Assembly (NCBI GenBank): GCA_035696365.1
Contig: DASRQS010000062.1
Coordinates: 62,001 to 126,000 of the forward strand
Source of the DNA: JALYLC01 sp035696365
GTDB taxonomy: Bacteria > Actinomycetota > Thermoleophilia > Gaiellales > JALYLC01
Reading direction: 5' to 3'
DNA length: 64,000 nt
In this document: one piece after another, positions 24,415-32,884 of the stretch
Numbering within the stretch: position 1 is the first letter of the stretch
Layout of the letters: every line of letters starts with the position of its first letter
Program-made: the position numbers and the translations under genes
Notes under the pieces: generated by a model
What the model saw: only the letters and a program-made list of their open reading frames with translations
Database searches by the model: none
What the model was told of the DNA's origin: nothing

Positions 24415-25686
24415 TTAACGCGGCAGCTCAGCGATCCCTTGCGGCACGAGGTTCGGCCGCGGGCGCACTCCCAGCAGCACCTGATCGGCCGAGGCCGCCA
24501 GCGCCTCGGCGTCCTGCTCGTCCAGCACGACGGCCAGCAGCACCTGGCGCGCAGCGGCGGCCAGCGCTGCGGGATGCACGATGTCGCCGGCGACCAGGTC
24601 GCGCACGCGCTGGCGCTCACCGGCATCGCGCCCTGCCAGCGCACCCGCTCGCAAGGCGGTGAGCGAGAGCGAGCGCTCGGAGCGCAGCGCCAGGCCGAGC
24701 GCATCGCGCAGTACGTCGGCCTGCAGCGATGCGTCGAGCTGCAGGGCGCGCTCGAACAGGCCGAGCGCCTCGCGGCGCGGATCGCGCGGATCGAGCGCGC
24801 CGATGCGCAGCGCCGTCGCCCGCGCGACGACCAGCAGATGCAGGTCGAAGCGGTAGTACGCGCCCTCGACCTGGCGGGACGACGCGGAGGACAGCGCGAC
24901 GGGCGGCCGCGGGCCGCCGTCGATGCGCTCGAAGCCGACGGGCCCGGTCGAGACCGCGGCGCCGGACACGAGGCGCAGCGCGCGCACGGCATCCTCGATC
25001 AGATCGGCGAGACGCGGAGGACGCTCCCCGGGATCCAGCTCCAGCGTGACGGCCAATGCGCAGCGGCGCTCTGGCTCGCCCCCGAAGCCCGGCGGCACGA
25101 GCAGGCTCGCCTCGGGCCAGCCGGCCGCGATGTCGCCGACGTCGGCGCGCACGAGCGAGACGCCGCGCCCGAGGTCGGCGGGGGGCTCGCTGACGAGCAC
25201 CCCGACCAGCGGCGCCATCGCGTCATACAGGTGGCGGCTGCCCGCGACTCCGCGGTCGAGCGGGCCGAAGATGGCGTCGAAGGCCTCGTCGGGGCATTCG
25301 AAGCCGTCCTCGCGCTCGGCGATCTGCACGGCCAGCGGCCACATGACGGCGGCCCGCAGGGCCTCGGTGTCATCGACGCCTTCGCCGACGTGAAGGCGCG
25401 CGTACTCCACGGCTCCCGGCGTCGCCTGCAGCAGCGAGAGCGCGCGGCGCGCATCGGGCAGCGCGAGGATGAGCGAGCGGCGCTCGTCCAGGAACGCACC
25501 GTAGAGCGGCCGGTAGCTGTAGAGCGCGGACTCGCGCCCCTCGTGGGCGTCCAGCACGAACGGCACCTCGCTCCCGTTGGCGAGGTCGCGGGCGGCGAGG
25601 GCGAACGTTGCCTGCACGAAGCGCAGGAGCGGCTCGCGCAGCTCCCCGTCGAGCACACCGGCGGGCGGGACGAGGACAGTGCTCAT
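24415..25686 (-). CDS. Conserved-looking protein of unknown function
   Basis: 423 residues that I do not recognise. There is no signal peptide or clear membrane helix. The N-terminal half has FVLDAHEGRESALYSYRPLY and VEYARLHVGEGVDDTEALR; the C-terminal half is helical and Ala/Leu/Arg-rich with DPRDPRREALGLFERALQL, suggesting a helical repeat. The ATG overlaps the glycosylase stop (ATGA), so it ends a leftward operon with an LplA-like and an AlkA-like gene. That context gives no firm function. Confidence 0.65.
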   Translation of the reverse strand: MSTVLVPPAGVLDGELREPLLRFVQATFALAARDLANGSEVPFVLDAHEGRESALYSYRPLYGAFLDERRSLILALPDARRALSLLQATPGAVEYARLHVGEGVDDTEALRAAVMWPLAVQIAEREDGFECPDEAFDAIFGPLDRGVAGSRHLYDAMAPLVGVLVSEPPADLGRGVSLVRADVGDIAAGWPEASLLVPPGFGGEPERRCALAVTLELDPGERPPRLADLIEDAVRALRLVSGAAVSTGPVGFERIDGGPRPPVALSSASSRQVEGAYYRFDLHLLVVARATALRIGALDPRDPRREALGLFERALQLDASLQADVLRDALGLALRSERSLSLTALRAGALAGRDAGERQRVRDLVAGDIVHPAALAAAARQVLLAVVLDEQDAEALAASADQVLLGVRPRPNLVPQGIAELPR

Positions 25687-26675
25687 GCAGATGCGGTTCG
25701 GGCTTCCACCGCGCGTTCCTGCCGCAGGGTGGCTGGCGTCGCACGCAGCAGATGCAGGCTCGCCAGTCCCGCCCACTCGCCGTAGGGCTCGAGCAGCTTG
25801 ACCGTGTCCTCGCTCTCGGCACGGCGTCCGAGCAGGGCCGTGCACAGCTTGATCAGGCCGAGGTCGCCCGCGAGACCGCGATCGTAGCGGCCGAGTCCGT
25901 GCAGGAAGAACGTCCCCACCGACCAGGGGCCGAGCTGGCGCTCGCGCAGGAGGCGCGCCGCGACACCGTCGGGTGGCGCTGTGACGAGTCGTTCGAGGTC
26001 GAGCTGCGCCGAGATGCGCACGAGCGCCGCCGCCCGGCGCGGCGCGAGGCCCGACGCGCAGATCTGCGCCGCAGAGAGGCGCGCGAGGTCGGCGCGCTCG
26101 GGCGAGAGCCTCTGCCCGGCGTGCGGACGTCCCACCCGGAACACGATCCCGCGCTCGATGCGGCGAGCCTCGCTGAAGGTGACCAGCTGCCCGGCGAGTG
26201 CGCGGATCAGCGCGTGCACGCACGTGCCGGTGCGCGGCGCGCGCAGGCCGCGGGCGCGCGCGACGGGACCAGCCAGCAGCGGATCCCGCTCGGCCATGGC
26301 GAGAAAGGGCGCGATGTCGTCGTCCACGCCGAGCAGGAAGCGCAGCCGGTCGAGGCCCGCCGCGGCATCGGGTGCGTCGAGTGCGATAGCCAGCATGCCG
26401 TCGGTGCGCTGCGCGACGCGCGCGTGGGCGGGCCCGGCAGCCGTCGCGAAGGCGAGCTCCGCGCCGTAATCGTGCAGCCGCACCGTGCCGTCGCGGACGG
26501 CCCCGAGCGTCATGCGCAGTGCATACGGACCGCGCGGGCGGAGCTCGACCGCGGTGTGAGCCGGCCGGCCGCCGCCTGCGTCGCCGCCCTGGCCGGCTGC
26601 CTCCCGATCTCGGGCATCGTCTTGTCGTCTCGCCACCACGCGTGCAGCAAGTAGAGCAGAGGTCGCTACAGTCAA
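25683..26675 (-). CDS. AlkA-type DNA-3-methyladenine glycosylase
   Basis: About 330 residues with an N-terminal alpha/beta domain (VELRPRGPYALRMTLG) and a helix-hairpin-helix glycosylase domain (LAPRRAAALVRIS; LGPWSVGTFFLHGLGRYDR). GDLGLIK places the catalytic Asp of the HhH-GPD family. It should remove alkylated purines from DNA. The start is uncertain: TTG 26675 overlaps the LplA-like stop, GTG 26636/26639 and an internal ATG near 26522 are alternatives, and none has a good Shine-Dalgarno. It overlaps the unknown downstream gene by four bases. Confidence 0.82.
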   Translation of the reverse strand: MTVATSALLAARVVARRQDDARDREAAGQGGDAGGGRPAHTAVELRPRGPYALRMTLGAVRDGTVRLHDYGAELAFATAAGPAHARVAQRTDGMLAIALDAPDAAAGLDRLRFLLGVDDDIAPFLAMAERDPLLAGPVARARGLRAPRTGTCVHALIRALAGQLVTFSEARRIERGIVFRVGRPHAGQRLSPERADLARLSAAQICASGLAPRRAAALVRISAQLDLERLVTAPPDGVAARLLRERQLGPWSVGTFFLHGLGRYDRGLAGDLGLIKLCTALLGRRAESEDTVKLLEPYGEWAGLASLHLLRATPATLRQERAVEARTASA

Positions 26676-27334
26676 GGACCCGCCGGAGGTGACGGAACGA
26701 GCCCCTCGGCCGCCGGCGGAGCGTCGGCGAAGCCCGGCGCCACCTCGTCGAGGGTGGCGATGCGCGCGAGCCGCTCTCGCAGGCGCTCCTCCTGGTCGCG
26801 CGGCAGCCCGAGCCAGGCCGGTACGTCGAGGCGCGGCCGGGCGACGTAGGCGGCGGCCTGCAGCAGGGCTGCGCCGCCACGGCGCCGCTGCGCCAGCCCG
26901 AGCAGCTTGCGCCCGTCGGGGCGGGTCACGAGCTCGTAGGACCCCGTCCCGGCGAAGCAGGCGAGCCGCGCGGCTGCCCGCTCGGAGACCGGCAGCCTGG
27001 CGGCCTCGCGTGGCGTGACCGCGCGCAGCGACGCACCGCGAGCCTCGAGCGCCGCCTGCAGCGCGCGAGCGAGCCAGCGATACGACTGCCCTACGTCGTC
27101 GATCACGAGCGGATGACCTCGCGGGAGTACGACATCGAGCATCAGGTAGTGGTCGTCGCACGAGACCGCCCCGCCGCCCGTGGAGCGCCGCAGCGCGGCG
27201 CCGGGGACGGTCACGCGCTGCGCGGAACCGAGCACGAGCACGGAGTCGCTCGGGCGCGACCAGCCGGCGCGCAGCTCGCCGTCGACCCGCGTCTGCTCGA
27301 GCCAGGCGTCGGCGCGTGCGAGCAACTCGGCCAC
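26672..27334 (-). CDS. Lipoate-protein ligase A-like (BPL/LplA catalytic domain)
   Basis: 220 residues, only the catalytic domain. RRSTGGGAV is the lipoate-binding loop and DGRKLLGLAQRRR carries the reactive lysine. LplA enzymes attach lipoate to E2 and GcvH proteins; octanoyltransferases of the LipM type look similar. The C-terminal accessory domain of full LplA is absent. GTG 27334 lies 17 bases after the CDF transporter stop and the gene continues into the AlkA-like gene. The stand-alone E2-like protein at 30011 has no lipoyl domain, so it is not an obvious substrate. Confidence 0.82.
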   Translation of the reverse strand: MAELLARADAWLEQTRVDGELRAGWSRPSDSVLVLGSAQRVTVPGAALRRSTGGGAVSCDDHYLMLDVVLPRGHPLVIDDVGQSYRWLARALQAALEARGASLRAVTPREAARLPVSERAAARLACFAGTGSYELVTRPDGRKLLGLAQRRRGGAALLQAAAYVARPRLDVPAWLGLPRDQEERLRERLARIATLDEVAPGFADAPPAAEGLVPSPPAGP

Positions 27335-27351
27335 GGGTGCGCGCTCGATGC

Positions 27352-28704
27352 TCAGGGGTCGACCTCGACCACGACCTCTTCGAGCTCGTCGAGCGCAGCG
27401 CGCACGGCCTCCTCGACGCGCCCCGCGAGCGCATGGGCGTCGGAGACCGACTGCCCCGGCACCGCGCGCACCCTCAGCACCACGACGAAGCGGCCATCAT
27501 GGTCGAATACCAGCACCTCCTCGGGCTCTCCGGCGACGGGCCGCACGGCCTCGGCCACCCGCTCGTAGATGTCGGCCCGCCGACCGGTGACATCGAACGC
27601 AGCCGCGACGCCCGGCGCGTGCGGCTCGAGGTGCACGTAGACGTCCGTGGCGCCCGTCTCGCGGCGGATCTCGTCCCGCAGGCGTTGCGTGATCCGCGCC
27701 GCCTCTTGCAGCGGCAGGCCTGCATCGACGCGGGCGTGCAGCGTGATCGCGCGCCCACCGGGCCGTATCAGCACGGTCGCGTTGTGCACCTCGATCACGC
27801 CTGGGACGCGCAGCGCGGCCGCGAGCGCGCGCTCGCTGGGCTGCTCGTCCGCCGCCAGCGGCTCGGCGTGCACTGTCACCTCGGCGGGCCGGCCCAGCTC
27901 CTGCTCGACCACGCGCTCGACCTCGTCCATCACGGAGTGACTGCGCTCCAGCCCCGCCAGGCGGTCGACGCCGATCACGACGTCGGCGAAGTACCTGCCG
28001 CCCGACGAGCGTACGCGCAGCCCTCGCACCTCCGTCACGCCCGGCAGCGAAGCCACGACGGCGCGCAGATTGGCCTCGGCTCCCGCAGGTGCGCTGTCCA
28101 TGAGCGCGTTGACGTTGGAGCGCGCAAGCCGCACCGCGCCGAACACGACGAGCACCGCGACGAAGAGCGCGGCGATCGCATCCGCGCGCGGATGGCCGAG
28201 CGCCGTCAGCCCGAGCCCCGCGATCACGGCGAGCGTGCCCGCGAAGTCCACGGCAAAATGCACGGCGTTGGCTCCGAGCGCGGCGCTGCCCTCGCTGCGG
28301 GCGGCGCGGGACGAGGCCGTGGCCCGCGCAGCGTCGATCACGAGCACGAGCGTGAGCACCGCGAAGGCGTACCATGTCGCCCGCACCTCTCCCCCGCCGC
28401 CGCGCAGGCGCAGGATGGCCTGGATCGCGATCCAGGCCGCTGCCAGCACGAGGATGGCTGCCTCGGCGAGCGCCGAGAGGTTCTGCGCCTTGCCATGCCC
28501 GTAGGGGTGCTCGGGATCGGCAGGCCTGTCGGAGACCCCGACCGCCCAGAGCGTGAGCAGCGCCGCGCCGGCGTCGACGCCCGAGTGCACGGCTTCGGCC
28601 AGGATGCCGAGGCTGCCGGTCGTGAAGCCGACGATCAGCTTCACGGCGACCAGGGCCAGCGCCGCGCCGAGGGAGAAGAGCGCGGTGCGCCGTGCTACAG
28701 ACAC
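27352..28704 (-). CDS. Cation diffusion facilitator (CDF) family transporter with extended C-terminus
   Basis: 450 residues, longer than the usual 300. Six hydrophobic helices fill residues 1-205, with metal-site patterns HSGVD in helix 2 and HFAVD in helix 5 and PEHPYGHGK after helix 2. The C-terminus contains repeated ferredoxin-like dimerisation domains (VTEVRGLRVRSSGGRYFADV and a second copy), unlike single-domain CDFs. It likely exports a divalent metal such as Zn, Fe or Mn by proton exchange. GTG 28704 is chosen where the first helix begins; an upstream open frame to 29256 is antisense to the GNAT gene. Confidence 0.88.
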   Translation of the reverse strand: MSVARRTALFSLGAALALVAVKLIVGFTTGSLGILAEAVHSGVDAGAALLTLWAVGVSDRPADPEHPYGHGKAQNLSALAEAAILVLAAAWIAIQAILRLRGGGGEVRATWYAFAVLTLVLVIDAARATASSRAARSEGSAALGANAVHFAVDFAGTLAVIAGLGLTALGHPRADAIAALFVAVLVVFGAVRLARSNVNALMDSAPAGAEANLRAVVASLPGVTEVRGLRVRSSGGRYFADVVIGVDRLAGLERSHSVMDEVERVVEQELGRPAEVTVHAEPLAADEQPSERALAAALRVPGVIEVHNATVLIRPGGRAITLHARVDAGLPLQEAARITQRLRDEIRRETGATDVYVHLEPHAPGVAAAFDVTGRRADIYERVAEAVRPVAGEPEEVLVFDHDGRFVVVLRVRAVPGQSVSDAHALAGRVEEAVRAALDELEEVVVEVDP

Positions 28705-28761
28705 CCGGCTGATGGTACTCGGACGGCCTGGCCGCGACCTCGTGCATCTAGGCTGGCTGTG

Positions 28762-29349
28762 GTGAACGCCGACGTCACACTCCGTCCAGCCGTGCGCTCG
28801 GACGCCGCGGATGTCGCACAGCTGCTCGCCGCCCAGAGGGAGCACCTGGCCCCCTGGGATCCGCGCCGCGAACCGGCGTTCTTCACGCGCGGCGGCCAGC
28901 GCGCGCGTCTCACGCAGGTCGAGCGCGAGCGCGCTGCCGGCACGTCGCACCGCTTCCTGATCCTCGAGCGCGGCGAGCTCGCCGGCGAGGTGTCCGTCAC
29001 GAACATCGTGCGCCGCTCGTTCCAGAGCGCGAACGTCGGCTACTGGGTCGCCAGAGACCGCAACGGACGGGGCGTGGCCACGGCCGCCGTCGCCGCGGTG
29101 TGCTCCTTCGCGTTCGGCGAGCTCGAGCTGCATCGTCTCGAGGCCGGGACGCTCTTGCACAACACCGCCTCGCAGATCGTGCTCGACCGCAACGGATTCC
29201 GCCCCTTCGGGGTCGCCGAGAGCTACCTCCGCATCGCCGGCAGCTGGTGCGACCACGTGCTCTTCCAGCGCACGAGCGAGCAGCCGGCAACCCCGCTGGG
29301 AGCGGTCGACCTGGCCCGCCGGATCGCGTTCCTGGCCGATCCCCAGTAG
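28762..29349 (+). CDS. GNAT acetyltransferase, RimJ/RimL type
   Basis: 195 residues. LRPAVRSDAADVAQLL, VGYWVARDRNGRGVATAAV with the acetyl-CoA loop and LHRLEAGTLLHNTASQIVL are typical of ribosomal-protein N-acetyltransferase relatives. Substrate unknown. GTG 28762 or the GTG three bases earlier is the start, with a poor Shine-Dalgarno. It runs divergently from the CDF transporter. Confidence 0.88.
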   Translation: MNADVTLRPAVRSDAADVAQLLAAQREHLAPWDPRREPAFFTRGGQRARLTQVERERAAGTSHRFLILERGELAGEVSVTNIVRRSFQSANVGYWVARDRNGRGVATAAVAAVCSFAFGELELHRLEAGTLLHNTASQIVLDRNGFRPFGVAESYLRIAGSWCDHVLFQRTSEQPATPLGAVDLARRIAFLADPQ

Positions 29350-29440
29350 CCGCGCTTATCCGGTTGTGTGCAGGCGATCTGCAACCAAATTGTGTAAATG
29401 TCTTGAAATCTGAGCACTTTTCCGCGATGGTGAGGTGCAG

Positions 29441-29459
29441 GGGCGTCCAGGGGACGCCC
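29441..29459. repeat. 8-bp hairpin before the TPR gene
   Basis: GGGCGTCC (29441-29448) pairs with GGACGCCC (29452-29459) around AGG. It ends seven bases before the TPR protein ATG and could mask its ribosome-binding site. Confidence 0.5.
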
Positions 29460-29465
29460 TAGCCC

Positions 29466-30014
29466 ATGGCCGAAGTTCTCCGCAGCATCGACGAGCTCGA
29501 ACGTGACCGCAGCGAATTCGCGGCCAGTGGAGACCTGCGCGCCGCGGCCGCCTGCGACCGGGAGATCGGGATCGCGTTGGCCGAGGCCGGCAAGCTCGAC
29601 GCCGCACTCGCGCGCCTCGAGATCGCACGCTCTGTGCTGTCGCAGCACGAGCGGCCGGGCGACGTCGGGATCTGCGACCACTGCCTCGGCATCGTGCTCG
29701 CACGGCTCGGCCGGGAGCACGAGGCGCTGCAGCGCCTCGAGGCCGCCCGCAGCGCCTACGCCGCGCAGCACCGCTACCTTGCGGTCGCCGACTGCGAGGA
29801 GCACATCGGCTACGCGCTGCTGGCGCTCGACCGGCCGGGCGCCGCCGTCTCGCATCTGAGCCACGCCCGTACCCTGCATGACGAGGCCGGGCGTGCCGAT
29901 CACGTCGCGGCCTGCGAGGCCGGCCTCAGTGCCGCCAGCGGTCAGCGCGAGCGACCGCGCCCCGCGCTGGATCTCCCGCGTGTCGCGCCGGCGCTGCGCG
30001 CCCGTCTCAGCTAG
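29466..30014 (+). CDS. Tetratricopeptide-repeat protein
   Basis: 182 residues made mainly of TPR-like helical pairs (LAEAGKLDAALARLEIARSV; VLARLGREHEALQRLEAARS; ALLALDRPGAAVSHLSHART), about four repeats at 35-41 residue spacing. There is no signal peptide or enzyme domain, so it is probably a cytoplasmic scaffold. The stop codon shares CTAG with the stop of the convergent E2-like gene. No good Shine-Dalgarno is seen; a hairpin sits where one would be. Confidence 0.78.
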   Translation: MAEVLRSIDELERDRSEFAASGDLRAAAACDREIGIALAEAGKLDAALARLEIARSVLSQHERPGDVGICDHCLGIVLARLGREHEALQRLEAARSAYAAQHRYLAVADCEEHIGYALLALDRPGAAVSHLSHARTLHDEAGRADHVAACEAGLSAASGQRERPRPALDLPRVAPALRARLS

Positions 30015-30670
30015 AGCTTCTCAGGCGCCCAGGCGGGCTCGGCGAGCAGGCGCGCGACCGTTGCGAGGAAGCGCGCTGCAGGCGCCCCGTCGACCGCGCG
30101 GTGGTCGAACGACGCGGACAGGCTGACGGAGTCGCGCAGGGAGCCCACCGCCAGGATCGCCGCCTGTGGCGGCAGGACCAGGGCCTGGAAGCGATCGACC
30201 CCCAGCGGCCCCAGGTTCGAGATGCTGAACGTGCCGGCGAAGATCTCCTCGGGCCGCAGCGTGCGGGTGCGGGCGGCCTCCGCCAAGCGCAGGCGCTCGC
30301 TGCTGAGCTCCTCGAGCGTGCGCGTATCGGCGTCGAGGATGACGGGCACCGTCAGGCCGTCGTCGAGCGCAAGGGCGAGGCCGATGTTGACGCGCTCGTA
30401 CTCCACCACGCAGTCGTCGCCGTAGCTCGCGTTGACGCCCGGGTGCTCGCGCAGGGCGCGCGCGCAGGCCATCGTGATGACGTCCGTCAGCGTGGCCCCG
30501 TGCCCGCCGCTCTTGAGAGTCCGGCGCAGCTCTCGCAGGCCCGCCGTGGGCACGTCCCGCTGCAGCGTGAACTGCGGTACCACCGCGCTGACGCTCATCG
30601 AGCGCACCGTTCCCCGGCGCAGCCCGGTGAGCGCGACGCGCCTGCCCGTGCCCCGTGCGGCGTCGCTCAT
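30011..30670 (-). CDS. Stand-alone 2-oxoacid dehydrogenase acyltransferase (E2) catalytic domain
   Basis: 219 residues containing only the chloramphenicol-acetyltransferase-like E2 core. SFDHRAVDGAPAARFL is the HxxxDG active site, and FAGTFSISNLGPLGVDRFQA is a standard E2 block. There is no lipoyl or E1-binding domain, so it may be an acyltransferase acting on another carrier. Its ATG abuts the stop of the peptide-binding protein gene with no gap, implying co-translation. The biological partner is unclear. Confidence 0.85.
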   Translation of the reverse strand: MSDAARGTGRRVALTGLRRGTVRSMSVSAVVPQFTLQRDVPTAGLRELRRTLKSGGHGATLTDVITMACARALREHPGVNASYGDDCVVEYERVNIGLALALDDGLTVPVILDADTRTLEELSSERLRLAEAARTRTLRPEEIFAGTFSISNLGPLGVDRFQALVLPPQAAILAVGSLRDSVSLSASFDHRAVDGAPAARFLATVARLLAEPAWAPEKL

Positions 30671-32335
30671 CTACTTGACCCAGAGCAGGGACGGCATGAG
30701 ATGCAACTGCGGGCTCCAGCGGTAGTTTCCCACGCGGCGGGAGACCAGGTCGGTCACCTTGGGGTTGAAGAGCGGCAGCCAGACGGCGAGATCGACGACG
30801 CGGCGATCGACCTGGCGCCACAGCCGCTCCGCGGCCTGCGGGCGCGTGAGGCCGAGCGTGACGGCCTGCTTCATCAACGGCTGTACCGTCGTGCGGTCAC
30901 AGAAGCCGCTGATGTTCGGGCTCGCGTCGGAGTCGGGGACGAAGGATCTGCAGCCGAGCAGGCGGTCCAGCAGGCTCGAGGGAGCCGGGTAGCCCTGGTG
31001 CCATTGCGAGAGCCCCATCTCCACCCCGTTGCGCGAGTTCTGCACGTAGGCCGCCTGAACACCGTCCGGGAGCGTCTTGAGGCGCGGGTCGTAGCCGAGC
31101 TTGAGCAGCACGACGAGAATGTACTGCCCGATCGCCTTCTGCACGCGGTCGTCCGCGACCACGATGTCGACGCGGTTGCCCTTCGTGCCCGACTCGGCGA
31201 CGAGCGCCTCGGCCCTCGCGACGTCCGGCCCCGACCAGGGTGCCTTGCCACCGCTCGTCCACGGGCAGTAGGGCGTGTAGCCGGGGAACCCGGGCGGCAG
31301 CACCTGGCAGGTCGGCGCCGCGAGCCGCGGGCCCCCGAAGAGCCGGACGACCTCGCCGCGATCGATCGCCAGGTTGACGGCCTCGCGTGCCTTGATCTGG
31401 TTGAAGGGCTTGATGTTGACGTTGAGCGCGAAATACCAGTCGGCCGGCAGCTGGTTGACGTGCACCTGCGACGCGAAGCGGCCCTCCAGCTCCCCCAGCC
31501 GATCGGCCGGCAGGTCGTCTGCGACCCAGTCGGCCTGCCCGCGCTCGACCTGCGTGACCTCGGCCTCGACGCCCAGTCCGAACCGCTGCACGATGCGGTC
31601 GACGTAGCCGGCGGGCTGCGCCGCCGGCGCCCAGGCCTTGAAATACGGATTGCGCCGGAGCACGAGTTGCCTGACCGGCGCATACGAGGCCCAGGCGTAC
31701 GGGCCGGTGCCGACGAGCCGCGAGACGTCGGTGCCGATCTCGCTCGTCCCCACGCTCGGCGGCAGCAGGGCAGCCGGCGGCAGCGCCAGCTTCTGCAGCC
31801 ACTCGGTGTCGGGCTCGGTGAGGTGGAAGGTGATCTCCCGCCCGCTCACCGTGATGCCGCGATCGAGCGTGCAGGTGGCCGGATTCTGGAGGCACGGCTC
31901 GGCGCCGTCGATCACGCCGTAGAGCGACTCGGCGGTAGGGCCATGCACCTTGAAGAGCCGCTCGAACGTGAAGCGCACGTCGCTCGGCCGTACCCGCGCC
32001 CCGTTGGAGTAGCGGACGCCGCGGCGCAGCGTGAGCGTCCACGTGCGGCCGCCGTCGGTCGTGCGTGGCAGCCTGACCGCGAGGTCGGCCACGACGCTGT
32101 TGGCCGACGGCCCGGAGGACTTGCGGAACGCGGTCAGGCCGTCCTGGGTGACCTGGAACAGCTGCAAGTACTGTGGCGTCGCGTTGACCTGCGGATCGGC
32201 CGTGCCCGCGTTGGAGCTCGCGAGCATGACGAACGTGCCACCGCGATGGCCGGCCGCCGCAAGGGCCCCTGCGGGCAGCGCGAGAAGCGCCGCGAGGACG
32301 GCGAGCATGCAGCGGCAGACCGATGAACGACTCAC
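30671..32335 (-). CDS. ABC-type oligopeptide-family substrate-binding protein (SBP_bac_5)
   Basis: 554 residues with a Sec signal peptide (MLAVLAALLALPAGALAAAG) and the DppA/OppA pattern (GVRYSNGARVRPSDVRFTFE; LVGTGPYAWASY; INIKPFNQIKAREAVNLAID-like). It binds peptides or similar ligands outside the membrane. No permease or ATPase genes accompany it, so it may be an orphan. GTG 32335 is chosen over ATG 32341 because GAGGAG lies six bases from the GTG but touches the ATG. The E2-like gene follows directly. Confidence 0.88.
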   Translation of the reverse strand: MSRSSVCRCMLAVLAALLALPAGALAAAGHRGGTFVMLASSNAGTADPQVNATPQYLQLFQVTQDGLTAFRKSSGPSANSVVADLAVRLPRTTDGGRTWTLTLRRGVRYSNGARVRPSDVRFTFERLFKVHGPTAESLYGVIDGAEPCLQNPATCTLDRGITVSGREITFHLTEPDTEWLQKLALPPAALLPPSVGTSEIGTDVSRLVGTGPYAWASYAPVRQLVLRRNPYFKAWAPAAQPAGYVDRIVQRFGLGVEAEVTQVERGQADWVADDLPADRLGELEGRFASQVHVNQLPADWYFALNVNIKPFNQIKAREAVNLAIDRGEVVRLFGGPRLAAPTCQVLPPGFPGYTPYCPWTSGGKAPWSGPDVARAEALVAESGTKGNRVDIVVADDRVQKAIGQYILVVLLKLGYDPRLKTLPDGVQAAYVQNSRNGVEMGLSQWHQGYPAPSSLLDRLLGCRSFVPDSDASPNISGFCDRTTVQPLMKQAVTLGLTRPQAAERLWRQVDRRVVDLAVWLPLFNPKVTDLVSRRVGNYRWSPQLHLMPSLLWVK

Positions 32336-32458
32336 ATGCATCTCCTCGGCGGAGAAAGGATGGTATCGCCCGCTCCCTGGCGGCTGCGTCATCGAGCGTT
32401 TCCCGCGCACGATCGCTGCCGAGCGGGTAACGTCGCCGCGCAACCAACGGAGGTCACG

Positions 32459-32866
32459 GTGAGGATCGAGGTGATCGAGGGTATCGGCGCAGCGCACGCA
32501 TCGGCCCTCGCGCGGGCGGGGGTGACGCACGTGCGCCACCTGCTGCAGCGCGCCGCCACGGCGAGCGGACGCGAGGCGCTCGCCCGCGAGACCGGCCTGA
32601 GCCCGGCGCAGCTGCTCGAGTGGCTCAACCACATCGATCTCATGCGCATCCGAGGCGTGGGAGCCGAGTACTCCGACCTGCTCGAGGCCGCTGGGGTGGA
32701 TTCGCCGGTTGATCTAGCGCAGCACAGTCCCGCGCGTCTCGCGACGCTGCTGGCGCAAACCAATGCGGAGCATCCGCTCGTACGCCGGGTGCCCTCCGAG
32801 AAGGTGCTCGCGGGCTGGATCTCCGAGGCGCGCACGCTGCCGCGCCTGATCACGCACGAGAACTGA
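32459..32866 (+). CDS. DUF4332 domain protein (helix-hairpin-helix type)
   Basis: 135 residues. IEVIEGIGAAHASALARAGV and LMRIRGVGAEYSDLLEAAGV are paired helix-hairpin-helix motifs as in DUF4332 proteins. Function unknown; the motifs suggest nucleic-acid or protein contact. GTG 32459 has GGAGG five bases upstream, an excellent site. The formamidase follows after 18 bases, so the two are probably co-expressed. Confidence 0.85.
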   Translation: MRIEVIEGIGAAHASALARAGVTHVRHLLQRAATASGREALARETGLSPAQLLEWLNHIDLMRIRGVGAEYSDLLEAAGVDSPVDLAQHSPARLATLLAQTNAEHPLVRRVPSEKVLAGWISEARTLPRLITHEN

Positions 32867-32884
32867 CCAGGAAGGAACCTGCGC

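Noticed and set aside
32324..32341. ATG 32341 as the start of the peptide-binding protein
   Set aside because: GAGGAG abuts this ATG, leaving no spacing; GTG 32335 has ideal spacing and still precedes the signal peptide.
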